From Micromonospora halophytica (GTDB lineage Bacteria > Actinomycetota > Actinomycetes > Mycobacteriales > Micromonosporaceae), in NCBI RefSeq assembly GCF_900090245.1, contig NZ_FMDN01000003.1, positions 248,001 to 312,000 of the forward strand: a DNA stretch of 64,000 nucleotides. The letters are read 5' to 3'. The stretch's first letter is position 1. Every line of letters begins with the position of its first letter. A model generated the notes under the pieces. That model did no database searches. It worked only from the letters and a program-made list of their open reading frames with translations, and was not told the origin of the DNA. The translations under genes were made by a program, and so were the position numbers. Below, one piece after another: positions 39,090 through 47,361 of this stretch.

Positions 39090-40232
39090 ATGAACCACGG
39101 CTTCGAGACGCTCGCCATCCACGCCGGCCAGGACCCCGAGGCCCGCACCGGCGCGGTGATCCCACCGATCTACCAGACAAGCACCTACGCCCAGGACGCC
39201 GTCGGCGCGCCCCGGCAGGGCTACGAGTACAGCCGCTCCGGCAACCCCACCCGCGACGCGCTCCAGGAGTGCCTCGCCGCCCTGGAGGGCGGCCCCGTCG
39301 GGCTCGCCTTCGCCAGCGGCCTGGCCGCCGAGGACACCCTGCTGCGGACGGTCTGCACGCCGGGTGACCACGTGGTGATCCCGGACGACGCGTACGGCGG
39401 CACGTACCGGCTCTTCGCCCGGGTGGCGGAGCGCTGGGGGCTGGCGTACACCCCGGCCAAGGTCTCCGACCCGGACGCCGTGCGGGCCGTGATCCGGCCC
39501 GGCAGCACGAAGATCGTCTGGGTGGAGACGCCGACGAACCCGCTGCTCGGCATCGCCGACATCGCCGCCCTCGCCGCCGTCGCGCACGACGCCGGGGCGC
39601 TGCTGGTGGTCGACAACACCTTCGCCTCGCCGTACCTGCAGCAGCCGATCGCGCACGGCGCGGACGTGGTGGTCCACTCCACCACCAAGTACGTCGGCGG
39701 GCACTCCGACGTGGTCGGTGGCGCGCTGATCGCCGCCGACACCGGGCTCGGCGACGAGCTGCGCTACCACCAGAACGCGATGGGCGCGATCAACGGCCCG
39801 TTCGACGCCTGGCTCACCCTGCGCGGCATCAAGACCCTCGGGGTACGGATGGACCGGCACTGCGACAACGCCGAGCGGATCGCCGCGTACCTGGAGGGGC
39901 ACGCGAAGGTCGGTCAGGTCATCTACCCGGGCCTGCCCTCGCACCCCGGCCACGAGGTGGCCGCCAAGCAGATGCGCCGCTTCGGCGGCATGATCTCCTT
40001 CCGCGCGGCCGGCGGCGAGGAGCACGCCGTCCAGATCTGCAACCGGGCGAAGCTCTTCGTCCTCGCCGAGTCCCTCGGCGGCGTGGAGTCCCTGATCGAG
40101 CACCCGGGCCGGATGACACACGCAAGTGCTGCCGGCTCGCCGCTTGAAGTTCCCGGCGATCTCGTGCGACTGTCTGTCGGCATCGAGACGGTCGACGACC
40201 TGCTCGCCGATCTGGAGCAGGCGCTGGGCTGA
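39090..40232 (+). CDS. metB: Cystathionine gamma-synthase / gamma-lyase
   Basis: 380-residue PLP enzyme of the Cys/Met metabolism family. The N-terminus HGFETLAIHAGQDPEARTGA, the YEYSRSGNPTRDALQE loop, the PLP aspartate in VVDNTFASPYLQQP and the Schiff-base lysine in HSTTKYVGGHSD are visible. The C-terminal ESLGGVESLIEHPGRMTHAS and LVRLSVGIETVDDLLADLEQ complete the fold. Synthase and lyase cannot be told apart from sequence alone; the place matches metB (Rv1079), whose product can do both. With cbs it forms the reverse transsulfuration route. Confidence 0.93.
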   Translation: MNHGFETLAIHAGQDPEARTGAVIPPIYQTSTYAQDAVGAPRQGYEYSRSGNPTRDALQECLAALEGGPVGLAFASGLAAEDTLLRTVCTPGDHVVIPDDAYGGTYRLFARVAERWGLAYTPAKVSDPDAVRAVIRPGSTKIVWVETPTNPLLGIADIAALAAVAHDAGALLVVDNTFASPYLQQPIAHGADVVVHSTTKYVGGHSDVVGGALIAADTGLGDELRYHQNAMGAINGPFDAWLTLRGIKTLGVRMDRHCDNAERIAAYLEGHAKVGQVIYPGLPSHPGHEVAAKQMRRFGGMISFRAAGGEEHAVQICNRAKLFVLAESLGGVESLIEHPGRMTHASAAGSPLEVPGDLVRLSVGIETVDDLLADLEQALG

Positions 40233-40254
40233 CCGCTGGCTGGGGAGGGTGGCC

Positions 40255-41658
40255 GTGCAGGACATCATGCCGACCTGGGTGGGGGCGACCGCCAAGCAGA
40301 TCGCCCGGGGCGTACGCCGGGGCGACGTCTCCGCCACCCAGGTCGTCGCCGACCACCTGGAGCACATCGCCCGGGCCGACGCCGACCTCGCCGCGTTCCG
40401 CGCGGTACGCGGCGGGGAGGCGATCACCGAGGCGGAGAAGGTCGACGAGCAGGAGGACCTGGCCAACCTCCCGTTGGCCGGGGTTCCCGTCGCGGTCAAG
40501 GAGAACACCGCCGTCGCCGGCCTGCCCACCTGGAACGGGTCGGCGGCGGTGCGGACGCCCGTGGCGGAGGCCGACCACGAGGTGGTCCGCCGGCTGCGCG
40601 GCGCGGGCGCGGTGATCCTCGGGGTGACCCGGATGCCGGAGCTCGGCCTCTGGGGCCTCACCGACGACGAGACGGCGATCACCCGCAACCCGTGGGACAC
40701 CGGCCGTACCCCCGGCGGCTCCTCCGGCGGCGCGGCCGCCGCGGTGGCCGCCGGGCTGGTGCCGATCGCGCACGGCAACGACGGTCTCGGCTCGATCCGC
40801 ATCCCGGCGGCCTGCTGCGGACTGGTCGGGCTGAAGCCGGGCCGGGGCGTCGTCCCCTGCCAGCTCGGCGCGGAGGACTGGTTCGGCCTCACCGAGCACG
40901 GCATGCTCACCACCACGGTCGCCGACGCGGCCGTCGGCTTCCAGGTGCTCGCCGGCCGTCCCCAGGAGAAGCTGGTCCCGCCGTCGCGGCTGCGGGTCGG
41001 TGTCTCGCTCCGCTCCCCGGTGCGCGGTGTCGCGCCGGATGCGGCCAACCGGGACGCGGTGGCCGCCGCCGGCCGGCTGCTCGCCGCCGCCGGCCACGAC
41101 ACCGTCCCCGCCGACCCGGTCTATCCGACCGCGCTCGGCCTGCAGGGCATCGCCACCTGGTTCGCCGCGGCCGCCGCCGACGTGCGCGCCGCCGGCGTCG
41201 CGCCGCGCCACCTCCAGCGCCGCAGCCGCCGGCACGTCGCGCTCGGCGAGTGGGCGCAGCGGCGGGGATACGTCCGGGAGGCCGACCGGGCCGCCTGGCG
41301 GGACCGGTCGATCGGGTTCTTCACCGACCACTCGGTGGACCTGCTGCTCACTCCGGCACTGGCCGGACCGCCGCCGGAGGCCACCGCCTGGTCCAGCCGC
41401 TCCTGGCTGGCGAACATGAAGGCCAGCATCCGGTACGCCCCGTACGCGGCCCCGTGGAACATCGCCGGCCTGCCGTCGCTCGTGGTGCCGGTCGGCCGTC
41501 GCCCGGACGGCCTGCCGGTCGCCGCGCAGCTCATCGGTCCGCCCGGCTCGGAGCTGCTGCTGCTCGGCGTGGCGGGGCAGTTCGAGATGGAGGCGCCCTG
41601 GGCCCGGCACGCCCCCGGCTACCCGCGCGTCGGAACGGGGTCGCCGACCATCGCTTGA
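40255..41658 (+). CDS. Amidase (amidase signature family)
   Basis: 467-residue Ser-Ser-Lys hydrolase. The catalytic Lys is in GVPVAVKENTAVAG, the cis-Ser and Ser nucleophile region is TPGGSSGGAAAAVAAG followed by GNDGLGSIRIPAACCGLVGL. The substrate is unknown; it is not GatA, since no gatB or gatC is near. GTG 40255 follows GGGGAGG (40242-40248) at six bases; GTG 40249 is a close alternative. It begins 22 bp after metB and is probably cotranscribed with it. Confidence 0.9.
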   Translation: MQDIMPTWVGATAKQIARGVRRGDVSATQVVADHLEHIARADADLAAFRAVRGGEAITEAEKVDEQEDLANLPLAGVPVAVKENTAVAGLPTWNGSAAVRTPVAEADHEVVRRLRGAGAVILGVTRMPELGLWGLTDDETAITRNPWDTGRTPGGSSGGAAAAVAAGLVPIAHGNDGLGSIRIPAACCGLVGLKPGRGVVPCQLGAEDWFGLTEHGMLTTTVADAAVGFQVLAGRPQEKLVPPSRLRVGVSLRSPVRGVAPDAANRDAVAAAGRLLAAAGHDTVPADPVYPTALGLQGIATWFAAAAADVRAAGVAPRHLQRRSRRHVALGEWAQRRGYVREADRAAWRDRSIGFFTDHSVDLLLTPALAGPPPEATAWSSRSWLANMKASIRYAPYAAPWNIAGLPSLVVPVGRRPDGLPVAAQLIGPPGSELLLLGVAGQFEMEAPWARHAPGYPRVGTGSPTIA

Positions 41659-41708
41659 TCGTCTAGCGTGTGCGCACCATCCCCACGCAACCCCTCGGAC
41701 GGTCATCG

Positions 41709-42476
41709 GTGCCCTGCCCGACCTGCGCCAGCGAGGCGCCGCCCAGCTTCGACGCCTGCGGCACCTGCAACACCCCGGTCGGGTCGCCGCCGCTGTACCC
41801 GGACGTCCCCACGTACGGCGTACGTCAGATCGGAGTGGCCGCCGCGGTCGCGGTGGGCGTCGGCACCCTGAGCTACCAGCTGTTGGGGTTGGTGGCGCTG
41901 GCCGTCCCGACGCTGGCCGAGCAGGCGCAGGGGCAGGACGACGGCCGGTCGGCGCTGGTGGCCGTGGCCGCGACCGGCCTGGTGGGGTTGTTGCACCTGG
42001 TGTCGCTGGTCACCGCCGGGGTGCTGGTCATCATCTGGACCTACCGCGCCCGACGCAACCTCGACGCGTTCCCGGGCAGCCGGGCGTCACTCAGCGCCGG
42101 CGTGGGGATCGCCGGCTGGCTGGTGCCGCTGGTCAACCTCGTCCTGCCGTTCCTGGTGCTGGCCGAGCTGGCCCGCGACAGCCTCTGGCGGGAGCGCACC
42201 CCGCCGTCGGTCGTCCTCTGGTGGGCCGGCTGGCTGGCCTTCATGGTCGGTGACCGGATCTCCGGCAACATGGACGATCCATCGGCCTTCTGGCAGCTGC
42301 TCCCGATGGTCGGCTGCGCTCTGGCCGGCACCGCGCTGGTCGTCCTGATCATGCGGATCTCGTCCGCCCAGGAGGCGCGCGTGGCGTCGGGGAGGCCCGC
42401 CTGGCCGGTCCTGCCGGGGACGACGGTGACGTCACCGCAGGTCCCACCGGTGCCGGGTGGCACGATCGGGGCATGA
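41709..42476 (+). CDS. DUF4328 membrane protein with zinc ribbon
   Basis: About 255 residues. The N-terminus starts with a zinc ribbon (CPTC and ACGTC, 13 residues apart), then about six transmembrane helices with the DUF4328 signature YRARRNLDAFPGSRASLSAG followed by GWLVPLVNLVLPFLVLAELA. Function unknown. GTG 41709 begins right at the zinc ribbon; a GTG at 41670 would add 13 residues but lies one base after a TAGCGT hexamer that could be the promoter. The stop overlaps the ilvA start (ATGA). Confidence 0.82.
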   Translation: MPCPTCASEAPPSFDACGTCNTPVGSPPLYPDVPTYGVRQIGVAAAVAVGVGTLSYQLLGLVALAVPTLAEQAQGQDDGRSALVAVAATGLVGLLHLVSLVTAGVLVIIWTYRARRNLDAFPGSRASLSAGVGIAGWLVPLVNLVLPFLVLAELARDSLWRERTPPSVVLWWAGWLAFMVGDRISGNMDDPSAFWQLLPMVGCALAGTALVVLIMRISSAQEARVASGRPAWPVLPGTTVTSPQVPPVPGGTIGA

Positions 42477-43693
42477 CGGAACTGGTCGGTCTCGCCGACG
42501 TACGGGCCGCGCGGGATCTGCTCGCCGGCGTCACCCGCACCACGCCGCTGGAGCCCTCCCGGCCGCTGAGCGCCGCGCTCGGCGGACCGGTCTGGTTGAA
42601 GTGCGAGAACATGCAGCGCGCCGGGTCGTACAAGGTGCGCGGCGCGTACGTGCGGATCTCCCGGCTGTCGGCGCAGGAGCGGGCCCTGGGCGTGGTGGCC
42701 GCGAGCGCCGGCAACCACGCCCAGGGGGTGGCGCTCGCCGCCGGTCTGGTCGGCACGCACGCCACGGTCTTCATGCCGGTCAACGCGCCGCTGCCGAAGG
42801 TGGCGGCCACCAAGGGGTACGGCGCGCAGATCGAACTGGTCGGCAACACGGTCGACGAGTCGCTGGTGGCGGCGCAGACCTTCGCCGAGCGCACCGGGGC
42901 GGTGCTGATCCACCCGTTCGACCACCGCGACGTGATCGCCGGCCAGGGCACGGTGGCGCTGGAGATCCTCGAACAGTGCCCGGCCGTGAAGACGATCGTC
43001 ACCGGGGTCGGCGGCGGTGGCCTGATCTCCGGGATGGCGGTGGCGGCCAAGGCGTTGCGCCCCGACGTACGGGTGGTCGGGGTGCAGGCGGCCGGCGCCG
43101 CCGCCTTCCCGCCCTCGCTGGCCGCCGGCGAGCCGGTGCGCCTGCCGGCCTTCTCCACCATCGCCGACGGCATCGCGGTCGGCCGGCCGGGGGAGATCAC
43201 CTTCACCCACGTCCGCAAGCTCGTCGACGAGATCGTCACGGTCGCCGAGGAGGACATCTCCCGGGCGCTGCTGATGCTGCTGGAGCGGGGCAAGCAGGTG
43301 GTGGAGCCGGCCGGCGCCGTCGGCGTGGCCGCGCTGCTGGCCGGGATGGTCGAGGTGGAGACCCCGGTCGTCGCGGTGCTCTCCGGCGGCAACATCGACC
43401 CGCTGTTGATGCTGCGGGTGATCGAGCACGGCCTGGCCGCCGCCGGGCGCTACCTGCGGGTGACGGTGCGCTGCTCCGACCGCCCCGGCCAGCTCGCCTC
43501 GCTGCTCGCCGAGATCGCCGAGCACCGGGCGAACGTGGTGGACGTCGAGCACCAGCGGGCCAATCCGCACCTGCGCCTCGGCGAGGTGGAGGTGGCGCTG
43601 TCGGTGGAGACCCGCGGTGTGGCCCACTCCGACACGCTGATCAGCGCGTTGCGGGCCAGCGGCTACCAGGTGGTCTTCGCGGCCGAGGCGTGA
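42473..43693 (+). CDS. ilvA: Threonine ammonia-lyase with ACT domain
   Basis: 406-residue PLP enzyme that deaminates threonine to 2-oxobutanoate. The PLP lysine is Lys54 in RAGSYKVRGAY, the substrate loop SAGNHAQGVALAA, and the phosphate loop VGGGGLISGMA. A single C-terminal ACT domain (about residues 320-406; YLRVTVRCSDRPGQLASLLA) is half the regulatory region of E. coli IlvA, the length being that of TdcB/short IlvA forms with ACT. It is coupled by ATGA to the DUF4328 gene. A perfect hairpin terminator follows. Confidence 0.94.
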   Translation: MTELVGLADVRAARDLLAGVTRTTPLEPSRPLSAALGGPVWLKCENMQRAGSYKVRGAYVRISRLSAQERALGVVAASAGNHAQGVALAAGLVGTHATVFMPVNAPLPKVAATKGYGAQIELVGNTVDESLVAAQTFAERTGAVLIHPFDHRDVIAGQGTVALEILEQCPAVKTIVTGVGGGGLISGMAVAAKALRPDVRVVGVQAAGAAAFPPSLAAGEPVRLPAFSTIADGIAVGRPGEITFTHVRKLVDEIVTVAEEDISRALLMLLERGKQVVEPAGAVGVAALLAGMVEVETPVVAVLSGGNIDPLLMLRVIEHGLAAAGRYLRVTVRCSDRPGQLASLLAEIAEHRANVVDVEHQRANPHLRLGEVEVALSVETRGVAHSDTLISALRASGYQVVFAAEA

Positions 43694-43728
43694 CACCTGA
43701 CGGCGCCACGCCTCGGCGTACGCGGGAA

Positions 43729-43759
43729 GGTCCCGCCGGGTCGTGGACCCGGCGGGACC
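43729..43759. terminator. Bidirectional hairpin terminator between ilvA and greA
   Basis: Perfect 14-bp stem, GGTCCCGCCGGGTC (43729-43742) and GACCCGGCGGGACC (43746-43759), loop GTG, between two convergent stops. Confidence 0.8.
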
Positions 43760-43763
43760 GGAG

Positions 43764-44264
43764 TCAGCCGGAGAAGGGCTCGAAGCTGACGATCGTCACC
43801 TTGATGTCGGCGCCGCTCGGCGCCGTGTAGGTGCAGGCCTGGCCGGCGCGGCCACCCAGGATCGCCTTGCCGAGCGCCGACTCGGGGCTGTAGACGGTCA
43901 GCTCGGTGGTGGACGCGATCTCGCGCGACCCGAGCAGGAACGTCTCGGTGTCGTCGGTGTCGTCGTCGAAGTAGATCGTCACCACCATGCCGGGCGCCAC
44001 CGCGTCGGCGGTCGGTGCCTCGCCGACCTGGGCGGTGCGCAGCAGCTCCTTGAGGTAGAGGATGCGACCCTCGGCCTTGCCCTGTTCCTCGCGGGCGGCG
44101 TGGTAGCCACCGTTCTCCCGCAGGTCGCCTTCCTCACGCCGGGCGTTGATCTCGGCGGCGATCACCGGCCGGTTGGCGATCAGCTCGTCGAGCTCGGCCT
44201 GGAGGCGGTCGTACGCGTCCTGGGACAGCCAGGTGGCGGGCGCCTCTTTGCCGTTGGTGGACAC
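43764..44264 (-). CDS. greA: Transcription elongation factor GreA
   Basis: 166-residue RNA polymerase cleavage factor that rescues backtracked complexes. The N-terminal coiled coil carries [20 protein letters not shown], with the acidic tip (Asp and Glu) that enters the secondary channel; the C-terminal FKBP-like domain has [16 protein letters not shown] and [20 protein letters not shown] 44264 is chosen because GAGGAG lies eight bases upstream; the frame before it is not GreA-like. It is divergent in order but on the same strand as the DUF4307 gene, as in Rv1080c-Rv1081c. Confidence 0.97.
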   Translation of the reverse strand: MSTNGKEAPATWLSQDAYDRLQAELDELIANRPVIAAEINARREEGDLRENGGYHAAREEQGKAEGRILYLKELLRTAQVGEAPTADAVAPGMVVTIYFDDDTDDTETFLLGSREIASTTELTVYSPESALGKAILGGRAGQACTYTAPSGADIKVTIVSFEPFSG

Positions 44265-44408
44265 AGGGCGTTCTCCTCGGTTGTGCGGACTGGCTGACAG
44301 GTGAGTTACCAAGTTACCAGCGCGGCACACCCCGGGGTGTTGTCGATCAGCAGGGGGCAACCGAACGCGAATCGGACGTCGGAGCGTCCGCGCCGGTCGG
44401 CGCAGGGC

Positions 44409-44843
44409 TCAGCCGGCGGGCCGGCAGCGGACCACCTCGCCGATGAAGGGGCGCGCGGTGGTGGCGACCCGGTGCCGCACGGTGAGGTGCCGCTCGCCGG
44501 GCGCGGCGTCGACGGGCACCTCCGCCCGGCCCACCTCGGCTCCGTCGTGCGAGCGGGCCCGCAGCAGGCACACCGCCGCACCGCCCTCGGGCACGGTGAC
44601 CCGGAAGTCGACCTGTACACCGGTGTCGGTGATGTCGGTGTAGGTGATCACCTCGGCGTCGTAGTCCGGGTCGCCGTAGCGGGCGTACTGCTGCACGGCG
44701 ACCAGGCTCAGCCCGGCGACCACGGCGGCCACCAGCAGCCGGACCAGCAGCGGACGGCGTCGCCCGGGCTCGCGCCGGCGGCCGTACCGACCGGGCGGGA
44801 ACACCGGCGCGCCCGATGGGATTGTGGCGTGCGTCTCGGTCAC
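44409..44843 (-). CDS. DUF4307 membrane protein
   Basis: 144 residues: a basic cytoplasmic tail (RYGRRREPGRRRP), one transmembrane helix (LLVRLLVAAVVAGLSLVAV) and an extracytoplasmic beta-rich DUF4307 domain with VQVDFRVTVPEGGAAVCLLR. Function unknown; the gene is conserved between greA and mca in actinobacteria. GTG 44843 follows AGGAGA at nine bases. It is divergent from mca. Confidence 0.85.
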   Translation of the reverse strand: MTETHATIPSGAPVFPPGRYGRRREPGRRRPLLVRLLVAAVVAGLSLVAVQQYARYGDPDYDAEVITYTDITDTGVQVDFRVTVPEGGAAVCLLRARSHDGAEVGRAEVPVDAAPGERHLTVRHRVATTARPFIGEVVRCRPAG

Positions 44844-45029
44844 CGGCGGGCATCTCCTGGCGTCGTTGTCGGTGGCATCGGCAAGAATGGGAGGGTTCCA
44901 TTCTCCCAGCCCGTCCTTCGTCAAGGATGACAGGTCGGTGCCGGCAGGGTCCGGTGCGGGGGGAGGATTCCGGCAGGTCAGCCGGGGCCCGGGCGGGTCG
45001 CCGGCGGACACAGACGAGGAGCGCCCGAG

Positions 45030-45911
45030 TTGGCAGAGCAGCTGCGTCTCATGGCCGTGCACGCGCACCCGGACGACGAGTCCAGCAAGGGCGCCGCGAC
45101 CACCGCCAAATACGTCGCCGAAGGCGTGGATGTCCTGGTCGTGACGTGCACCGGTGGCGAGCGCGGCAGCGTGCTCAACCCGAAGATGGACCGGCCCGAC
45201 GTCTGGGCCAACATCGCCGACATCCGCCGGGCCGAGATGGACGCGGCCCGGGCCGTGCTCGGCGTGGAGCAGGCGTGGCTCGGCTTCGTCGACTCGGGGC
45301 TGCCCGAGGGTGACCCGCTGCCGCCGCTGCCCGAGGGCTGCTTCGCCCTGCAGGACGTCGAGGTCGCCGCCGGCCCGCTGGTGCGGTTGATGCGCGAGTT
45401 CCGCCCGCACGTCGTCACCACGTACGACGAGGAGGGCGGTTACCCGCACCCCGACCACATCATGACTCACAAGATCAGCGTTGTGGCGTTCGACGCGGCC
45501 GGCGACCCGGAGCGCTATCCGGAGCTCGGTGAGCCCTGGCAGCCGCTCAAGCTCTACTACGACATCGGGTTCTCCAAGGGCAAGATCATGGCCCTGCACG
45601 AGGGGATGCTCGAAGCCGGTCTCGAATCGCCGTACGAGGAGTGGATCACCCGCTGGGAGGGCCGCCCGGACAAGGGCCCCCGGATCACCACCCGGGTCGA
45701 GTGCGCCGACTACTTCCCCGTCCGCGACGACGCGCTGCGGGCCCACGCCACCCAGATCGACCCGGACGGCTTCTGGTTCCACGTGCCGATGGAGCTGCAG
45801 AAGCACGCCTGGCCCACGGAGGACTTCGAACTCGTCCGCTCGCTGGTCGACAGCCCGCTGCCCGAGTCGGACCTCTTCGCCGGGGTACGCGAGACGGTCC
45901 ATGCCCGCTGA
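45030..45911 (+). CDS. mca: Mycothiol S-conjugate amidase Mca
   Basis: 293-residue zinc amidase that cleaves mycothiol conjugates of toxins and antibiotics, releasing an exported mercapturic acid. The zinc ligands are [13 protein letters not shown] (His and Asp) and [12 protein letters not shown] (His). [12 protein letters not shown] and the C-terminal [20 protein letters not shown] separate it from MshB. The TTG start at 45030 has GAGGAG (45017-45022) eight bases upstream. Its presence marks the organism as a mycothiol-making actinobacterium. Confidence 0.96.
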   Translation: MAEQLRLMAVHAHPDDESSKGAATTAKYVAEGVDVLVVTCTGGERGSVLNPKMDRPDVWANIADIRRAEMDAARAVLGVEQAWLGFVDSGLPEGDPLPPLPEGCFALQDVEVAAGPLVRLMREFRPHVVTTYDEEGGYPHPDHIMTHKISVVAFDAAGDPERYPELGEPWQPLKLYYDIGFSKGKIMALHEGMLEAGLESPYEEWITRWEGRPDKGPRITTRVECADYFPVRDDALRAHATQIDPDGFWFHVPMELQKHAWPTEDFELVRSLVDSPLPESDLFAGVRETVHAR

Positions 45912-45959
45912 CCGGGCATCGGGCTACGCTGAAACCCCACCGCACATCGGAGACCCACC

Positions 45960-46253
45960 ATGCTGACCGCTGCCCAGGTGCTCGCGGCGAACAACTTCGG
46001 TGACACCCGCACGGGTGGCCTGGCCGGGCCCATGGGCCTGCTCCTCATCCTGCTGCTGTCCGCCGCCACCATCCTCCTGATCCGCAACATGAACTCCCGG
46101 CTGCGCCGGCTGCCCGACCGCTTCCCCGACCAGCGCGGGTCGGCCGACGGTGGCCGGTCCGACGCGTCCGCCGTCGATCCGACCGACGGGACGGGGCCGC
46201 AGGAATCACGTACGAATGCTCCCAACGGCCACCAGCAGCACCGGAACGGGTGA
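45960..46253 (+). CDS. Small membrane protein downstream of mca
   Basis: 97 residues with one transmembrane helix (GPMGLLLILLLSAATILLI) followed by a basic stretch (RNMNSRLRRLPDRF) and a low-complexity hydrophilic tail. Function unknown; a similar gene (Rv1083) follows mca in M. tuberculosis. The start is ATG 45960 after CGGAGA. It lies 48 bp after mca on the same strand. Confidence 0.75.
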   Translation: MLTAAQVLAANNFGDTRTGGLAGPMGLLLILLLSAATILLIRNMNSRLRRLPDRFPDQRGSADGGRSDASAVDPTDGTGPQESRTNAPNGHQQHRNG

Positions 46254-46369
46254 TCGGGTCGTGATTCACGCCGATCCGGGTCGTCGCCCCCTGTTGCGGC
46301 CACCCGGATTGGCTTAGCCTTCCGCCGGGGGATCGAAAGTCCCTGAGCCGTGCGCGGGAGGGGGGCGCC

Positions 46370-46435
46370 ATGACCGTGGCAGCAACGTCCGTGCCGCGCG
46401 CCTCCCGGACGCCGGCGGACGGAGCGGGCCGGTGA
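46370..46435 (+). CDS. 21-codon upstream ORF coupled to the GGDEF-EAL gene
   Basis: ATG 46370 follows GGGAGGGGGG at ideal spacing, far stronger than the site of the next gene. The frame ends in TGA 46433-46435, which overlaps the GTG of the membrane-sensor frame (GTGA). The predicted peptide is Ala/Arg/Pro-rich, without a helix of note. The arrangement suggests that translation of this ORF feeds ribosomes into the diguanylate cyclase gene. Confidence 0.45.
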   Translation: MTVAATSVPRASRTPADGAGR

Positions 46436-47361
46436 GCTCCGGCAGGGCCGGCGATCCCGTCGACCGGCCCGACCCCCGCGGCACCCCGCCGCGGGTCCTC
46501 CTGCTGGTCGCCGCCGTCACACTCACCGCGCTGGCAGCGGTCGTGATCGGCCTGACCGTCCCGGTCACGCTCCCGCCGGACGACCCCCTGCCCGCGCCGG
46601 CGCGCTTCGGCCTCGCCGTCGCGGCGTTCGCGGTCGCCCAGTTGGCCCGGCTGCGGTTCCGCACCGCGACCGGCATGGTCAGCATCACCTGGGGCGAGGC
46701 CGCCCTGATCGTCTGCCTCTACTTCGTGCCGCCCGGGTGGCTGCCCGCCGCCGCGCTGCTCGGCGTCGGCCTGGCCTGGGGCGGGATGTCCCTGGCCGTC
46801 GACCGCCGGCCCCCGGTCGAGGTGCTGCGGATCGCCGCCTCGCTGACCGCCGCCACCGCGCTGGCCGTCACGGTCGCCACCGCGTTCGGCTCGCCGCTGC
46901 TGGCCGCGCCCACCCCGGGGCTCGCGACGGCCCTGATCGCCGGCTCGGTCACCTACCTGCTCGCCACCGCCTGCCTCGGCGGGGTCACCCTGGCCCTACG
47001 GCACGGCGTCCCCGTCGGCCCGCCGATCCTCGCCGCGCTCCGCGGCAAGCTGCTGATGTTCGTCGGCAACGTGGCGGTCGGTCTGGCCGTGGTGGCGCTG
47101 CTGGAGATCGACGCCCGCTGGCTGCTGCTGCTCCCGCCGCCGCTCTGGCTGCTCCAGCAGACCTACCGGCACCGGCTGCGGGCCGAACGGGAACGCCGGG
47201 ACTGGCGGGCGTTCGCCGAGGCCACCGCCGCGCTCAACCAGCTCGACGAGCGGGGGGGTGGCCACCGCCGCGGTGACCGGCGCGCTGCACCTCTTCGGCG
47301 CCGACCTGGTCGACGTCGACGTGGTCCGGGGGGACGGCCGGTGGCGGCGCTACCGGGGTGA
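46432..47361 (+). pseudogene. N-terminal part of a frameshifted GGDEF-EAL protein (membrane sensor region)
   Basis: From GTG 46432 about 270 codons encode a membrane sensor with some eight hydrophobic helices (MASE-like), ending in a helical linker RAERERRDWRAFAEATAALN. At a run of seven G (47252-47258) the frame leaves the conserved protein; the remaining codons to 47361 are Arg/Gly-rich noise. Removing one G would join DERG to VATAAVTGALHLFGA in the next frame and give one protein of about 843 residues. It may be a sequencing error, a phase-variable gene or an inactive allele. Confidence 0.75.
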
